Source of the DNA: Elusimicrobiota bacterium
Lineage (GTDB): Bacteria; Elusimicrobiota; Elusimicrobia; UBA1565
Length of the DNA: 35,082 nt
Assembly (NCBI GenBank): GCA_003450735.1
Contig: DMEZ01000027.1
Coordinates: 28,541-63,622, forward strand
Direction: 5' to 3'
The position numbers and the translations under genes are program-made. Below, piece after piece: positions 17,662-27,781 of this stretch; the stretch's first letter is position 1, and each line of letters opens with the position of its first letter. The notes beneath the pieces are model-generated. The model did no database searches, was not told the origin of the DNA, and was given only the letters and a program-made list of their open reading frames with translations.

Positions 17662-17701
17662 GCGGCGCCTGGGCCTGATGGCCGTTCAGGGGCCCAGCCG
17701 C
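17662..17701. other. intergenic hairpin between moaA and the M48 protease gene
   Basis: The arms at 17662-17675 and 17691-17701 pair over 11 bp with a 3-nt bulge on the left side, around a 15-nt loop. No T-run follows, so it is a weak terminator at best or a structure in the leader of the protease gene. Confidence 0.4.
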
Positions 17702-17744
17702 GCATTGTTATGATGAGTTTTACAATGACGCTCGGAGGCACACG

Positions 17745-20669
17745 ATGACGCTTCGGATCTCCTTCCTTAAGAAAGGCCTCGCCGCAGGGCTCTCCGCCGC
17801 TATCCTCACGCTCTCTCCCGGCATCGAGGGCTACCGGCTCTTCGCGCAGGTCCATACCCAGGCGGTCTCCATCGGGAACGCCGTCCAAGGCGGGCAGGCC
17901 GGAGCGGCCCTTACGGGCGGCGGGTTCCGATCACGCATCCAGCTCGACGCATCGAGTCTGAAGCTGAACGCCGGAGTCCTTCCGGGCGTCACCGCTGTCG
18001 CCCCGACCGTCAAGAACCTCCAGGCCGCCGCACCGGCGGCGCTTCCCCGGACGATCCAGGTTCAGCAGGCCGCCGCCGCTCGATCCTTCCAGACGGCCCC
18101 CTCCGCTTCCCAGCAGGCGCCTATCGCGGCCGAAGAAGCCGCCGTCGCGAAGACAAACTCTCAGACCCTCAAGACCCTCGTCTCCGACCCGCGCTCCGTC
18201 GCCCTGCCGGTCGAGGAGATCGAGCGCATGCCGGCGAGCCAGGCCCGCGAGGCCGGCGCCGCCATGATGGACCGCGTCCTGGGCGCGCAGACCATCAAGG
18301 GCTCGGCGCAGGCCGAGGCCCCGGTCGAGGCCGCCGAAAGCTCCCGCATGGGGAGCCTGCTCCAGGCTCCGGAGGCCCGCTCCGCCGGGACGCCTTCCAG
18401 CATCGAGTCGGCCCCGGTCCAGGCTGAAGAGACGCAGGCGCCCAAGTCCATGAACCGCGGCGTGCGCGCCGCCATCGCGGTGGCCCGCATCGCCGCCTCC
18501 GCCGCCGCCGTGGTCGGCCTGCAGACCGCCGCGGCGACTCTGCTGCCGGCGGTGTTCGGCCTGGTGCCCGTGGCCGCCCTCTGGGCCATCAGCTCCGGCG
18601 TGCTCCTGCTTCCCATCGCGGTCTACTCCCGCTACCGCCTTGGCCTGCGCGACTCGCCGCGCCTGGGCGGCCTCAAGCTGGCCTTCGACCTCTTCATCGG
18701 AGCGTTCCTCGGCGCCGCGGCGATCGCCGCGCCCGCGTTCCTGGGCGGGGCCGCGCTGACCCACCTCGCGCTGGCCATGCCGCTGGTGACCCTGGCCTCC
18801 TTCGCCGCGGCCCGCGCGGGCGAGAAGGCCAGCGCTGATGGCGCGAGCGTCGGGATCATCGACAAGGTCCTCGCCTGGGCCGCGCTGAACCTGCTCGCCC
18901 CGATCATGGGCACGGCCGCCGCCGGCCCCCTCACCCTGGGCGCGATGTTCGGGCTCATGGCCCTGCCGGCCATGACCACGGTCTCCTTCTTCCTCGGCTT
19001 CCTCATCCGCTCCGCGGAGACCGGCCGGCCCTTCCACGTGCCCGGCTCCCAGCAGAAGATCCGCTTCCCCGCCTACACCTGGGTGATGACCGGCGTGGTC
19101 TTCGCTTTGCTCACCGGCTTCTCCCCGGTGTGGACCAACGTCGCCTTCGCCCTGTGGATGTTCGCGGGCTCGTCGCGGATCTTCGACATCGCCTACGGCG
19201 CCGTCGCCCTCTGGGCCGCGGCCACCGGCTTCGCCGCGCCGGTGAGCTTCCTGGCCATCGCCTTCGCGCCGGAGCGCGCGGCGACCTGGACGGAGCGCCT
19301 GCTCGAGAAGCTCTTCCCGGCCAGGCAGGCCGCGCCCTCGACCGAACCCGCCCCGGAGCGCAGCCTCGACTACGAGAAGCCCGCCAAGTGGCCCGCGTTC
19401 CGCTTCTGGGTCAGGACGGGGCTCGCCATCGGCGGGATCGTCGCCCTCAGCGCGGCGATGAGCGCCGCGGTGTTCCCGATGTTCTCCTTCCTCAAGAACC
19501 TGGCCTTCGTGGGGGTGCTGACCGGCCTGCAGGTCTACTTCAGCCGGCAGATGATCAAGAAGGTCATGAAGACCGAGCCGACCGACGCGCAGAAGGACCC
19601 CGAGGTCTTCTCCATCATGACCGAGCTGCGCGGCATCATCAACCGCAACCTTGAAGCGAAGGGGAAGAAGCCCATCCCGATGCCCGAGATCATCAACGTG
19701 AGCATGGGCGTCCCGAACGCCTTCGCGACCGGCATGAGCCCCAACAAGGCCATGGTGGGCGTGACCTTCGAGATCAAGCAGATGCTGCTCGAGCCGGAGA
19801 CCCTGCGCGCGGGCCTGCTCCGCCTGGTGGCCCTCACGAACCCCGCGTCCAAGTCCTTCGCGGTGTTCCGCACGGCCATGCGCGGCTCCATCGCCGGAGT
19901 CGCCGATACGGACGGCCCGGCGGAACTGCAGGCCGCCCTCGGCCGCGCGAGCGAGGCGGAGCTCAAGGCTCTCGGCACCCGCGCCCTGCGCGGGGTGCTC
20001 GGCCATGAGTTCAGCCACGTGATGAACCGCGACATGATCATCGGCGCGACGGCCGGCTCCCTGTCCTCGGCCATCTCCTTCTCCTCCTACGGCGTGCTCT
20101 GGGCGGTCGGCCACGCCAAGGCCGCCCTCAAGAAGCTCAAGGAGATCCTCTTCGACCGGACGGCCGCGGCCAAGACGCAGAGCCGCACCGAAGGGCCCCG
20201 CGCGCTGGTCGATCCGGGCACGGCCGGCGCCGCCATCACGGCGGCGGCGGGGCTGCTCAAGATCTTCGCGGCCCTCTGGGGCCCCATCCTGGCGAGCATC
20301 CTGCAGATGGCCTCCTCGCGCGTGCGCGAGGGCGGGGCGGACGAGGACGGGGCGCTCCTGACGAGCGACCCCGCGGCGCTCGCCATCGGCCTGGGGCTCC
20401 TGACCACCTGGCAGCCTCCGGCGGGCTTCGTCCTGCCCGCCGAGCAGCTGCCGCTCGTGGCGGCGAACGCCCACCTCATGACGGTCAACCCGGTCGAGCA
20501 GCTCTACCGGTCCGGCGCCCTGCCGGAGTTCGACCCGATGCTCCGGTTGGCGGTGGGCAAGGAGGACAATTTCTTCTTCAACCTCTTCATCACCCACCCG
20601 GACACGACCTTGCGCATCGAGCGCCTGTACGACATGCAGAGGGCGCTGGAAGCGGGCGCAAGCCGTTAA
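17745..20669 (+). CDS. large membrane M48-family metalloprotease
   Basis: This 974-aa protein has an HtpX-like zinc protease domain at its C-terminal end. The zinc motif HEFSH is at 754-758 and the third ligand is Glu862 in REGGADEDG. Before it come a signal-like segment (residues 10-36), a 190-residue Ala/Gln-rich extracytoplasmic region of low complexity, and about nine hydrophobic segments between 240 and 620. HtpX is only about 290 aa, so this form carries an extra 600 residues. The start ATG has GGAGG 6 nt upstream (17734-17738). The gene stands alone and is followed by a strong terminator. A role in membrane-protein quality control is likely by family; the function of the N-terminal part is unknown. 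The N-terminus resembles proteins of Elusimicrobiota, from memory only. Confidence 0.88.
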   Translation: MTLRISFLKKGLAAGLSAAILTLSPGIEGYRLFAQVHTQAVSIGNAVQGGQAGAALTGGGFRSRIQLDASSLKLNAGVLPGVTAVAPTVKNLQAAAPAALPRTIQVQQAAAARSFQTAPSASQQAPIAAEEAAVAKTNSQTLKTLVSDPRSVALPVEEIERMPASQAREAGAAMMDRVLGAQTIKGSAQAEAPVEAAESSRMGSLLQAPEARSAGTPSSIESAPVQAEETQAPKSMNRGVRAAIAVARIAASAAAVVGLQTAAATLLPAVFGLVPVAALWAISSGVLLLPIAVYSRYRLGLRDSPRLGGLKLAFDLFIGAFLGAAAIAAPAFLGGAALTHLALAMPLVTLASFAAARAGEKASADGASVGIIDKVLAWAALNLLAPIMGTAAAGPLTLGAMFGLMALPAMTTVSFFLGFLIRSAETGRPFHVPGSQQKIRFPAYTWVMTGVVFALLTGFSPVWTNVAFALWMFAGSSRIFDIAYGAVALWAAATGFAAPVSFLAIAFAPERAATWTERLLEKLFPARQAAPSTEPAPERSLDYEKPAKWPAFRFWVRTGLAIGGIVALSAAMSAAVFPMFSFLKNLAFVGVLTGLQVYFSRQMIKKVMKTEPTDAQKDPEVFSIMTELRGIINRNLEAKGKKPIPMPEIINVSMGVPNAFATGMSPNKAMVGVTFEIKQMLLEPETLRAGLLRLVALTNPASKSFAVFRTAMRGSIAGVADTDGPAELQAALGRASEAELKALGTRALRGVLGHEFSHVMNRDMIIGATAGSLSSAISFSSYGVLWAVGHAKAALKKLKEILFDRTAAAKTQSRTEGPRALVDPGTAGAAITAAAGLLKIFAALWGPILASILQMASSRVREGGADEDGALLTSDPAALAIGLGLLTTWQPPAGFVLPAEQLPLVAANAHLMTVNPVEQLYRSGALPEFDPMLRLAVGKEDNFFFNLFITHPDTTLRIERLYDMQRALEAGASR

Positions 20670-20746
20670 ACCGCTCGTCCCGCCCTTGGCGCCGCGAATA
20701 TCGGAGGCGCCGAGGGCGGGCGTCCGGCCGTGATCGGCGCCTGCCG

Positions 20747-20784
20747 GGGGCCCCGGAGCCCGTGGCTCCGGGGCCCCATTTTTA
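20747..20784 (+). terminator. Rho-independent terminator after the M48 protease gene
   Basis: A perfect 14-bp GC-rich stem (20747-20760 with 20764-20777) closes a 3-nt loop and is followed by ATTTTTAT. This is the clearest terminator in the window. Its T-run almost touches the -10 box of the next gene. Confidence 0.93.
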
Positions 20785-20787
20785 TGC

Positions 20788-20793
20788 CATAAT
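20788..20793 (+). promoter_or_regulatory. -10 box for the receiver-MBL-PPC operon
   Basis: CATAAT ends 6 nt before the GTG start at 20800, so the transcript would be leaderless. No Shine-Dalgarno is present. Any -35 would lie inside the terminator stem just upstream. Confidence 0.5.
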
Positions 20794-20799
20794 AGCGCC

Positions 20800-21195
20800 G
20801 TGAAGCGCGTCCTGGTGCTCGTAGTGGACGACGACGACGGCATCGTCGATTTCATCTCCAGCTGCCTCAAGACTGCGGGCTTCGATGTCCTCACGGCGTT
20901 CAACGGCCGCGACGGCTGCAAGATCGCCGCCGAGAGCAGGCCGGACATGGTCATCCTCGACCTCATGATGCCCGACATGCACGGCTTCGAGGTCTGCCAG
21001 AAGCTTCGGGAGGACGGGACGCTCAAAGGCGTGAAGATCGTCATCTCCTCGGGCAAGTCGTACTCCGTCGACGTCAAGTCCGCCCTGCGCCTCGGCGCGG
21101 ACGCCTACCTGACCAAGCCCTACACGGCGGAGTCCCTGCTCAAGACCGTCCAACAGGTCCTCTCGGGCGGCGGCGCCCCTCCCCCGGCCGAATGA
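20800..21195 (+). CDS. single-domain response regulator (CheY-like receiver)
   Basis: This is a 131-aa receiver domain with no output domain. The acidic pocket is VVDDDDG (residues 8-14), the phospho-acceptor is Asp54 (VILDLMMPD), the conserved Ser is in VISSGK and the Lys is in YLTKPYT, so it should be phosphorylated. A short Pro-rich tail (GGGAPPPAE) follows. GTG 20800 is the start, with a -10 box 6 nt before and no Shine-Dalgarno. Its stop overlaps the next gene (ATGA), tying it to an MBL-fold hydrolase. No kinase is adjacent; the orphan kinase at 2148 is a possible but unproven partner. Confidence 0.92.
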   Translation: MKRVLVLVVDDDDGIVDFISSCLKTAGFDVLTAFNGRDGCKIAAESRPDMVILDLMMPDMHGFEVCQKLREDGTLKGVKIVISSGKSYSVDVKSALRLGADAYLTKPYTAESLLKTVQQVLSGGGAPPPAE

Positions 21196-22055
21196 GCGTC
21201 CAGATCCGGTTCTGGGGCGTACGCGGCTCCATTCCCGTGCCCGGCCCGACCACCGTGCGCTACGGCGGGAACACCCCCTGCGTCGAGCTGCGCCGCGGCA
21301 GCGAGCTGTTCATCTGCGACAGCGGGACCGGGATCCGCGAGCTGGGCTTCCGCCTGCTCAAGGAGTTCTCGGGAGGCCCGCTCGACGCCGACGTCTTCGT
21401 CACGCACACCCACTGGGACCATATCCAGGGCTGGCCGTTCTTCATCCCCGCCTACAACCCCAAGAGCCGCATGCGCATCTACAGCGCCCACGGGGTCGGG
21501 GCGGGCTTCGAGCAGATCTTCCGCTCGCAGATGGCCCACAATTTCTTCCCCGTCGAGATCAACGACATGGCGGCGAAGCTCGAGTTCGTCCGCGTGGAGA
21601 AGCCCTTTCAGGTGAAGGGCGTCCCGGTCCAGACCCTGTTCACGAACCACCCGGGCGTGGACGTGGCCTACCGCTTCAATTTCCCCGGCGCCTCGGTCGT
21701 CTACCTCACCGACCATGAGTGCCACCGCGCCCAGGGGGACGACTCGGACTTCTACGCCGGCCAGGACAAGCTGGTGGCCGCCTTCTGCCAGGGCGCCGAC
21801 CTGCTCATCTGCGACTCCCAGTACGACGACAACGACTACAAGATGAAGCGCGGCTGGGGGCACAGCCGGTGGCGCGACGCCGTCGAGCTGGCCGCCGCTT
21901 CGGACGTCAAGCGGCTCGCCCTCTTCCACCACGAGCCCACCCGCTCGGACGACGCCATCGACAAGATGGTCGCGCAGGCCCAGGAGCTCGCCCGGGAGAT
22001 GAAGAAGTCCTTCGAGCTCTTCGCCGCCCGAGAAGGCCAGGAGATCGTCCTCTGA
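21192..22055 (+). CDS. MBL-fold metallo-hydrolase
   Basis: This is a 287-aa metallo-beta-lactamase-fold enzyme. The dinuclear metal motif HTHWDH (His72, His74, Asp76, His77) is complete, with further ligands likely at the His of FTNHPG, the Asp of YLTDHE and the His of LFHHEP. The N-terminus (FWGVRGSIPVPGP) is typical of the RNase Z/PqqB/cyclic-phosphodiesterase-like group, so a phosphodiester substrate is likely. It is coupled by 4-nt overlaps to the receiver gene before it and apparently the PPC gene after it. With an adenylate cyclase nearby, cyclic nucleotide hydrolysis is one idea, but nothing in the sequence fixes the substrate. Confidence 0.9.
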   Translation: MSVQIRFWGVRGSIPVPGPTTVRYGGNTPCVELRRGSELFICDSGTGIRELGFRLLKEFSGGPLDADVFVTHTHWDHIQGWPFFIPAYNPKSRMRIYSAHGVGAGFEQIFRSQMAHNFFPVEINDMAAKLEFVRVEKPFQVKGVPVQTLFTNHPGVDVAYRFNFPGASVVYLTDHECHRAQGDDSDFYAGQDKLVAAFCQGADLLICDSQYDDNDYKMKRGWGHSRWRDAVELAAASDVKRLALFHHEPTRSDDAIDKMVAQAQELAREMKKSFELFAAREGQEIVL

Positions 22056-22477
22056 GCCGGGCTGGGCGCTCCTTCCTCTTCCGCCTCCCGAAAGGAGCCG
22101 ACATCCACGAGCGCCTCATCGCTTTCTGCCGCAAGCACCGCATCCGGACGGCCGCCGTCTCGCTCATCGGGGCGACGCATTCGGCGACGCTGGGCACCTA
22201 CGACCCGCGGAAGGGGAAGTATCTTCAGAAGACGCTCAAAGGCGACCTCGAGATCCTCTCCTGCACGGGCAACGTCAGCCTGAAGGAGGGGCAGCCCTTC
22301 GCGCATCTGCACGCGGTGATGGGCGACAAGAGGCTGCGCGCCTTCGGCGGGCATCTTTTCGCCTCGAAGGTCTTCGCGGCCGAGGTCTTCCTGACCGAGC
22401 CCCGAGGCCCCGCCCTCGTCCGCCAGCCCGATCCCGATACCGGCCTCGCGCTTTGGCCCGCCCCCTTCAAGGGCTGA
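22052..22477 (+). CDS. PPC/DUF296-domain protein with probable CTG start
   Basis: This is a 141-aa PPC-domain (DUF296) protein. Its core motif GQPFAHLHAVMGD followed by AFGGHLF is the family signature; members are trimeric and some bind DNA. The frame has no ATG, GTG or TTG before the domain. The best start is CTG 22052, which overlaps the MBL stop as CTGA, in the same way the other genes here overlap as ATGA or GTGA, and has AGGAG at 22039-22043, 8 nt upstream. Residues 5-14 (GRSFLFRLPK) begin the conserved domain, so no shorter start would keep it. Function unknown. Confidence 0.8.
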   Translation: MSRAGRSFLFRLPKGADIHERLIAFCRKHRIRTAAVSLIGATHSATLGTYDPRKGKYLQKTLKGDLEILSCTGNVSLKEGQPFAHLHAVMGDKRLRAFGGHLFASKVFAAEVFLTEPRGPALVRQPDPDTGLALWPAPFKG

Positions 22478-22560
22478 TCGCGCCCCCTTCCTTAACAGGC
22501 CAAATTGTTGCATATTCCTTATGTGATGGGTCCGTCGTTCCACCCAAAAAGGAGCGTCCG

Positions 22561-23211
22561 ATGAACGTCCTGTTGCGGTACGTGACCACGTCCATAGGCA
22601 AAAAACAGATCGTGGCTTTGACCGGGATGCTGCTCGCCTCTTTCCTGGTCGGGCACCTGGCCGGGAACATCCTCATGTACAAGGGGTACCAGGATTTCAA
22701 CCGCTACGCCGAGTTCCTGACCACGAACCCCGCGCTCCCGCTCGTCGAACTCGGCCTGCTCGCCCTCTTCGCCTGCCACATCGGCTGCGCCCTCTGGGTG
22801 ACCTGGGAGAACCTGCTGGCGCGGCCCGAGCATTACGCCGTCCACCAGGATGCCGGCGGCCGGACGCTGGGCTCCTCGACCATGATCTACACCGGGCTCT
22901 TCACGCTCGCCTTCCTGCTCTTCCACGTGACGACCTTCCGCCTCATCAAGGACGAGTCGGGGCTCTACGGGCTATGGGGCTACGTGGTGGAGTGGTTCCA
23001 GGGCGGGTTCACCGTCGCCTTCTACGTGACCGCGGTGCTCTTCCTGGGCACCCACCTGAGCCACGGCGTCCAGAGCGCCTTCCAGACCTTGGGCCTCAGC
23101 CACCCGCGCGCGACGCCGCCCATCAAGGGCGTCGGCCTGCTCTTCGCGGTCGCCATGGCCGTCGCGTTCGGCATGATCCCCATCTGGTCGCACCTGGTCC
23201 ACGGAGGCTGA
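22561..23211 (+). CDS. sdhC: succinate dehydrogenase/fumarate reductase cytochrome b subunit
   Basis: This is the 216-aa membrane anchor of the complex, of the b558 type that holds two hemes in one five-helix subunit, so no SdhD is needed. The N-terminus (TSIGKKQIVALTGMLL) matches this group. Likely heme ligands are His32, His73, His122 and His165. Electrons pass from it to the quinone pool. ATG 22561 has AAGGAG about 6-8 nt upstream; a longer frame from 22453 overlaps the PPC gene and is not supported. It is the first gene of sdhCAB. Confidence 0.94.
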   Translation: MNVLLRYVTTSIGKKQIVALTGMLLASFLVGHLAGNILMYKGYQDFNRYAEFLTTNPALPLVELGLLALFACHIGCALWVTWENLLARPEHYAVHQDAGGRTLGSSTMIYTGLFTLAFLLFHVTTFRLIKDESGLYGLWGYVVEWFQGGFTVAFYVTAVLFLGTHLSHGVQSAFQTLGLSHPRATPPIKGVGLLFAVAMAVAFGMIPIWSHLVHGG

Positions 23212-23212
23212 C

Positions 23213-25125
<1,913 letters not shown>

Positions 25126-25129
<4 letters not shown>

Positions 25130-25881
25130 GCGGGATGCGCCTGACGTTGCAGATCTGGCGGCAGAAGGGGCCCGACGCTCCCGGCCAGCTGGTCTCCTAC
25201 GGCGTGGAGGACATCTCCCCCGAGATGTCCTTCCTGGAGATGCTCGACGTGCTCAACGAGAAGCTCATCGGGATGGGCGAGGACCCCGTCGCCTTCGACC
25301 ACGACTGCCGCGAGGGCATCTGCGGGATGTGCAGCCTCGTCATCGACGGCCGGCCCCACGGCAAGGACTCCGGGGCGACCACCTGCGACATGCGCATGCG
25401 CCGCTACAAGGACGGGGACACCATCACGATCGAGCCCTTCCGCGCCCGCGGCTTCCCCACGATCAAGGACCTCGTCGTCGACCGCTCGGCCTTCGACCGC
25501 ATCATGCAGGCGGGCGGGTTCGTCTCGGTCAACACGGGCTCGGCGCCCGAAGCCAACTCCCTGCCCGTCCCCTACGAGAAGGCCGAGGCCGCCATGGATT
25601 CGGCGGCCTGCGTCGGCTGCGGCGCCTGCGTCGCGGCCTGCCCCAACGCCTCGGCGATGCTTTTCGTCGCGGCCAAGGTCTCCCAGCTGGCCCTCCTCCC
25701 CCAGGGGGAGGCGGAGCGCACGCGGCGGGCCCTGGCCATGATGGCCCAGCACGACAAGGAAGGCTTCGGCAACTGCACCAACGAAGGCGAGTGCGAGAAG
25801 GCCTGCCCCAAGGGCATCAAGCTCGACAACATCGCGAGGCTCAACCGGGAGTTCCTGAGAGCGACCCTGCTCCAGCCGTAG
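25126..25881 (+). CDS. sdhB: succinate dehydrogenase/fumarate reductase iron-sulfur subunit
   Basis: This 251-aa subunit carries electrons from FAD to the heme. The 2Fe-2S cluster has Cys61, 66, 69 and 87; the 4Fe-4S cluster has Cys162, 165, 168 with 227; and the 3Fe-4S cluster has Cys172, 217 and 223, so all sites are present. The start is ATG 25126, overlapping the sdhA stop as ATGA, with GAGGAG 7 nt upstream; the frame upstream of it shadows sdhA. Transcription ends at the hairpin that follows. Confidence 0.96.
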
Positions 25882-25894
25882 GCCCTCGCGCACC

Positions 25895-25933
25895 GCGGGC
25901 CCCCCGGGCCGTTCCGGGGGGCCCGCTCTATTT
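25895..25933 (+). terminator. terminator after sdhCAB
   Basis: A perfect 13-bp stem (25895-25907 with 25914-25926) around a 6-nt loop lies 14 nt after the sdhB stop and is followed by a short T-rich stretch (TCTATTT). Confidence 0.85.
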
Positions 25934-25935
25934 CC

Positions 25936-25941
25936 TATCAT
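25936..25941 (+). promoter_or_regulatory. -10 box for the serine acetyltransferase gene
   Basis: TATCAT ends 6 nt before ATG 25948, immediately after the sdh terminator, so the message should start at the ATG. No Shine-Dalgarno is present. Confidence 0.5.
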
Positions 25942-25947
25942 GTGGTC

Positions 25948-26847
25948 ATGAAGACACAAGGGAAGCCGGGGAAGGCCGTCCGACAGGTCGCCGAAGAGCT
26001 CGCGGTCATCGACGAGGGCGTGACCCCGCTCAAGCGCAAGCGCCCCGAGGAGCCGCTGCCCTCCCGCGCGCAGATCCTGGAGGCCGTCGAGCTCGTGCGC
26101 TCGGCCCTCTTCCCAGGCTACTTCGAGGCCGAGGACATCGGCCCCGAGAGCGCCCTCTTCCACATCGGCTCCGCCCTCGACCGCGCCGAGCGCATCCTGA
26201 CCGAGCAGATCCGGCGCGCGTCCTGCTTCTTCTGCAAGGCCCCCCGGCGCTGCGAAAGCTGCCGCGATCGCTCCCCCGAGACGGCGGCGGCCTTCCTGCG
26301 CGCGCTGCCGGACGTGCGCAAGCTCCTGGTCTCCGACGTCCAGGCGGCCTACGAGGGCGACCCGGCGGCCACCTGCCGCGCCGAGACCCTCTTCTGCTAT
26401 CCGGGCATCCTGGCCATCACCTATCAGCGCATCGCCCACGAGCTCTACGAGCTCAAGGTGCCGCTCATTCCGCGCATCATCACCGAGCACGCCCACTCCC
26501 TGACGGGCATCGACATCCATCCCGGCGCGAAGATCGGCCCCAAGTTCTTCATCGACCACGGAACGGGGGTGGTCATCGGCGAGACCACGGTCATCGGCCG
26601 CAGCGTGCGGCTCTACCAGGGCGTGACCTTGGGGGCCAAGAGCTTCCCGCTGGATGCGCAGGGCAACCCCATCAAGGGCGTCAAGCGCCACCCCGACGTG
26701 GAGGACGACGTCATCGTCTACGCCGGGGCGACCATCCTCGGCACGATCGTCATCGGCAAGGGCGCCACGGTCGGCGGCAACGTCTGGGTGACCGAGTCCG
26801 TGCCCCCGGGCGGCAAGGTCCTGCAGGCGCACCGTGGCGGGCGCTGA
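25948..26847 (+). CDS. cysE: serine O-acetyltransferase
   Basis: This 299-aa enzyme makes O-acetylserine, the acceptor for sulfide in cysteine synthesis. The C-terminal left-handed beta-helix has the SAT motifs GIDIHPGAKIG (catalytic-type His191), FIDHGTGVVIGET (His204) and YQGVTLGAKSF. It is of the long EpsC type with a helical N-terminal domain. Unusual here is a Cys quartet C93-x2-C96-x5-C102-x2-C105 in the helical part, a zinc-knuckle-like pattern. A GTG at 25942 lies in frame 6 nt upstream, but ATG 25948 is preferred because of the -10 box. The gene downstream overlaps it by 14 nt. Confidence 0.92.
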   Translation: MKTQGKPGKAVRQVAEELAVIDEGVTPLKRKRPEEPLPSRAQILEAVELVRSALFPGYFEAEDIGPESALFHIGSALDRAERILTEQIRRASCFFCKAPRRCESCRDRSPETAAAFLRALPDVRKLLVSDVQAAYEGDPAATCRAETLFCYPGILAITYQRIAHELYELKVPLIPRIITEHAHSLTGIDIHPGAKIGPKFFIDHGTGVVIGETTVIGRSVRLYQGVTLGAKSFPLDAQGNPIKGVKRHPDVEDDVIVYAGATILGTIVIGKGATVGGNVWVTESVPPGGKVLQAHRGGR

Positions 26848-27781
26848 GCGCCGAGCCTTTTTCCTGCTGCCGGCCCTCCTCGGCCTGCTCGCGGGCGCCG
26901 CGGCCGCGGCGGAGGACCCGGCTTGGCCGAAGGTGAGCGACCCCAGGTCCTTCCCGCGGACCGAGGCCGAGATGGAGCGCCTGAGGGGGGAGATCGATCC
27001 GCTGGTCCAGCGTCTCGAAGAACTGCGGGGGGAGTTCCTGGAGAAGAAAGGCTTCGAGGCGTACAAGGCCGAGCGGCTCAAGGTCGAGGGCGAACTGCGC
27101 GAACGCTTCATGCGCTACAACGAGCTCCGGGACGAGTACGTCAAGGTCCGCCGCAACTCGACCATGCTCGCCTTCATGGAGGCCGCTCTGGATGCGCGGA
27201 CGAAGCGTCCGGACTCCGGCGCCATCGCCTCCGCCATCACCGTCTCCCACTCCGGCCGCAACTTCGGCGACGACGCCCATATCTACATGCAGCGCATCTA
27301 TCAGGCCCTCAAGGACGACGTCGAGGAGTTCGCGTCCCTGCAGGAACTCGAGAACACCCGGCGGCTGTGGAGGAAGGTCATCTTCGGCGCTCTGGCCGTG
27401 CTGGTCATCTCCCTTCCGTTCGCGTTCAGCGCCTACCGCTGGCTGTTCCCCGTGAGGGAGATCTCGACGGCGCCCCTGCGCCTTGGGGAGGTGCTCCAGG
27501 GCCAATACCGCGTCGAGCGCGAGCTCGGCTCGGGGCCCATGGGCGCCACCTACGAGGCGACCGACCTGGCTTTGCGCCGCACGGTAGCGCTCAAGCGCCT
27601 CTCCGAGGAGTCCAGCCGCGACCAGAGGACGCTGGACGCCTGCATGGCCGCAGCGCGGGCCCCGGTCGCGCCGGGGGCCGCGAAAATCTACGCCTTCTTC
27701 GAAGAGGGGGGGCGCTTCTACCTGGTGCGCGAGCTGGCCGGGAACCTCGAGGCCTTCATCCGGGAGGCGCCGAAGCGATAG
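26834..27781 (+). CDS. membrane protein with coiled coil and Hanks-kinase N-lobe only
   Basis: This 315-aa protein has a signal peptide (1-26), a charged coiled-coil region (42-105), one transmembrane helix (181-204) and then residues 218-302 that look like the N-lobe of a Ser/Thr kinase: LQGQYRVERELGSGPMGATYEA contains the glycine-rich loop (231-237) and VALKRL has the ATP Lys (254), and FYLVRELA matches the hinge. The protein stops there, so the HRD catalytic loop and DFG are absent. No kinase C-lobe is found in any frame downstream, where the convergent SDR gene begins. It may be a pseudokinase adaptor or a truncated kinase. Start GTG 26834; overlap with cysE suggests coupling. Confidence 0.7.
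   Translation: MAGAERRAFFLLPALLGLLAGAAAAAEDPAWPKVSDPRSFPRTEAEMERLRGEIDPLVQRLEELRGEFLEKKGFEAYKAERLKVEGELRERFMRYNELRDEYVKVRRNSTMLAFMEAALDARTKRPDSGAIASAITVSHSGRNFGDDAHIYMQRIYQALKDDVEEFASLQELENTRRLWRKVIFGALAVLVISLPFAFSAYRWLFPVREISTAPLRLGEVLQGQYRVERELGSGPMGATYEATDLALRRTVALKRLSEESSRDQRTLDACMAAARAPVAPGAAKIYAFFEEGGRFYLVRELAGNLEAFIREAPKR

Noticed and set aside
17931..21077. Minus-strand frame of over 1000 codons opposite the M48 protease gene
   Set aside because: It is an antisense shadow; it also runs through the terminator at 20747 and into the receiver gene.
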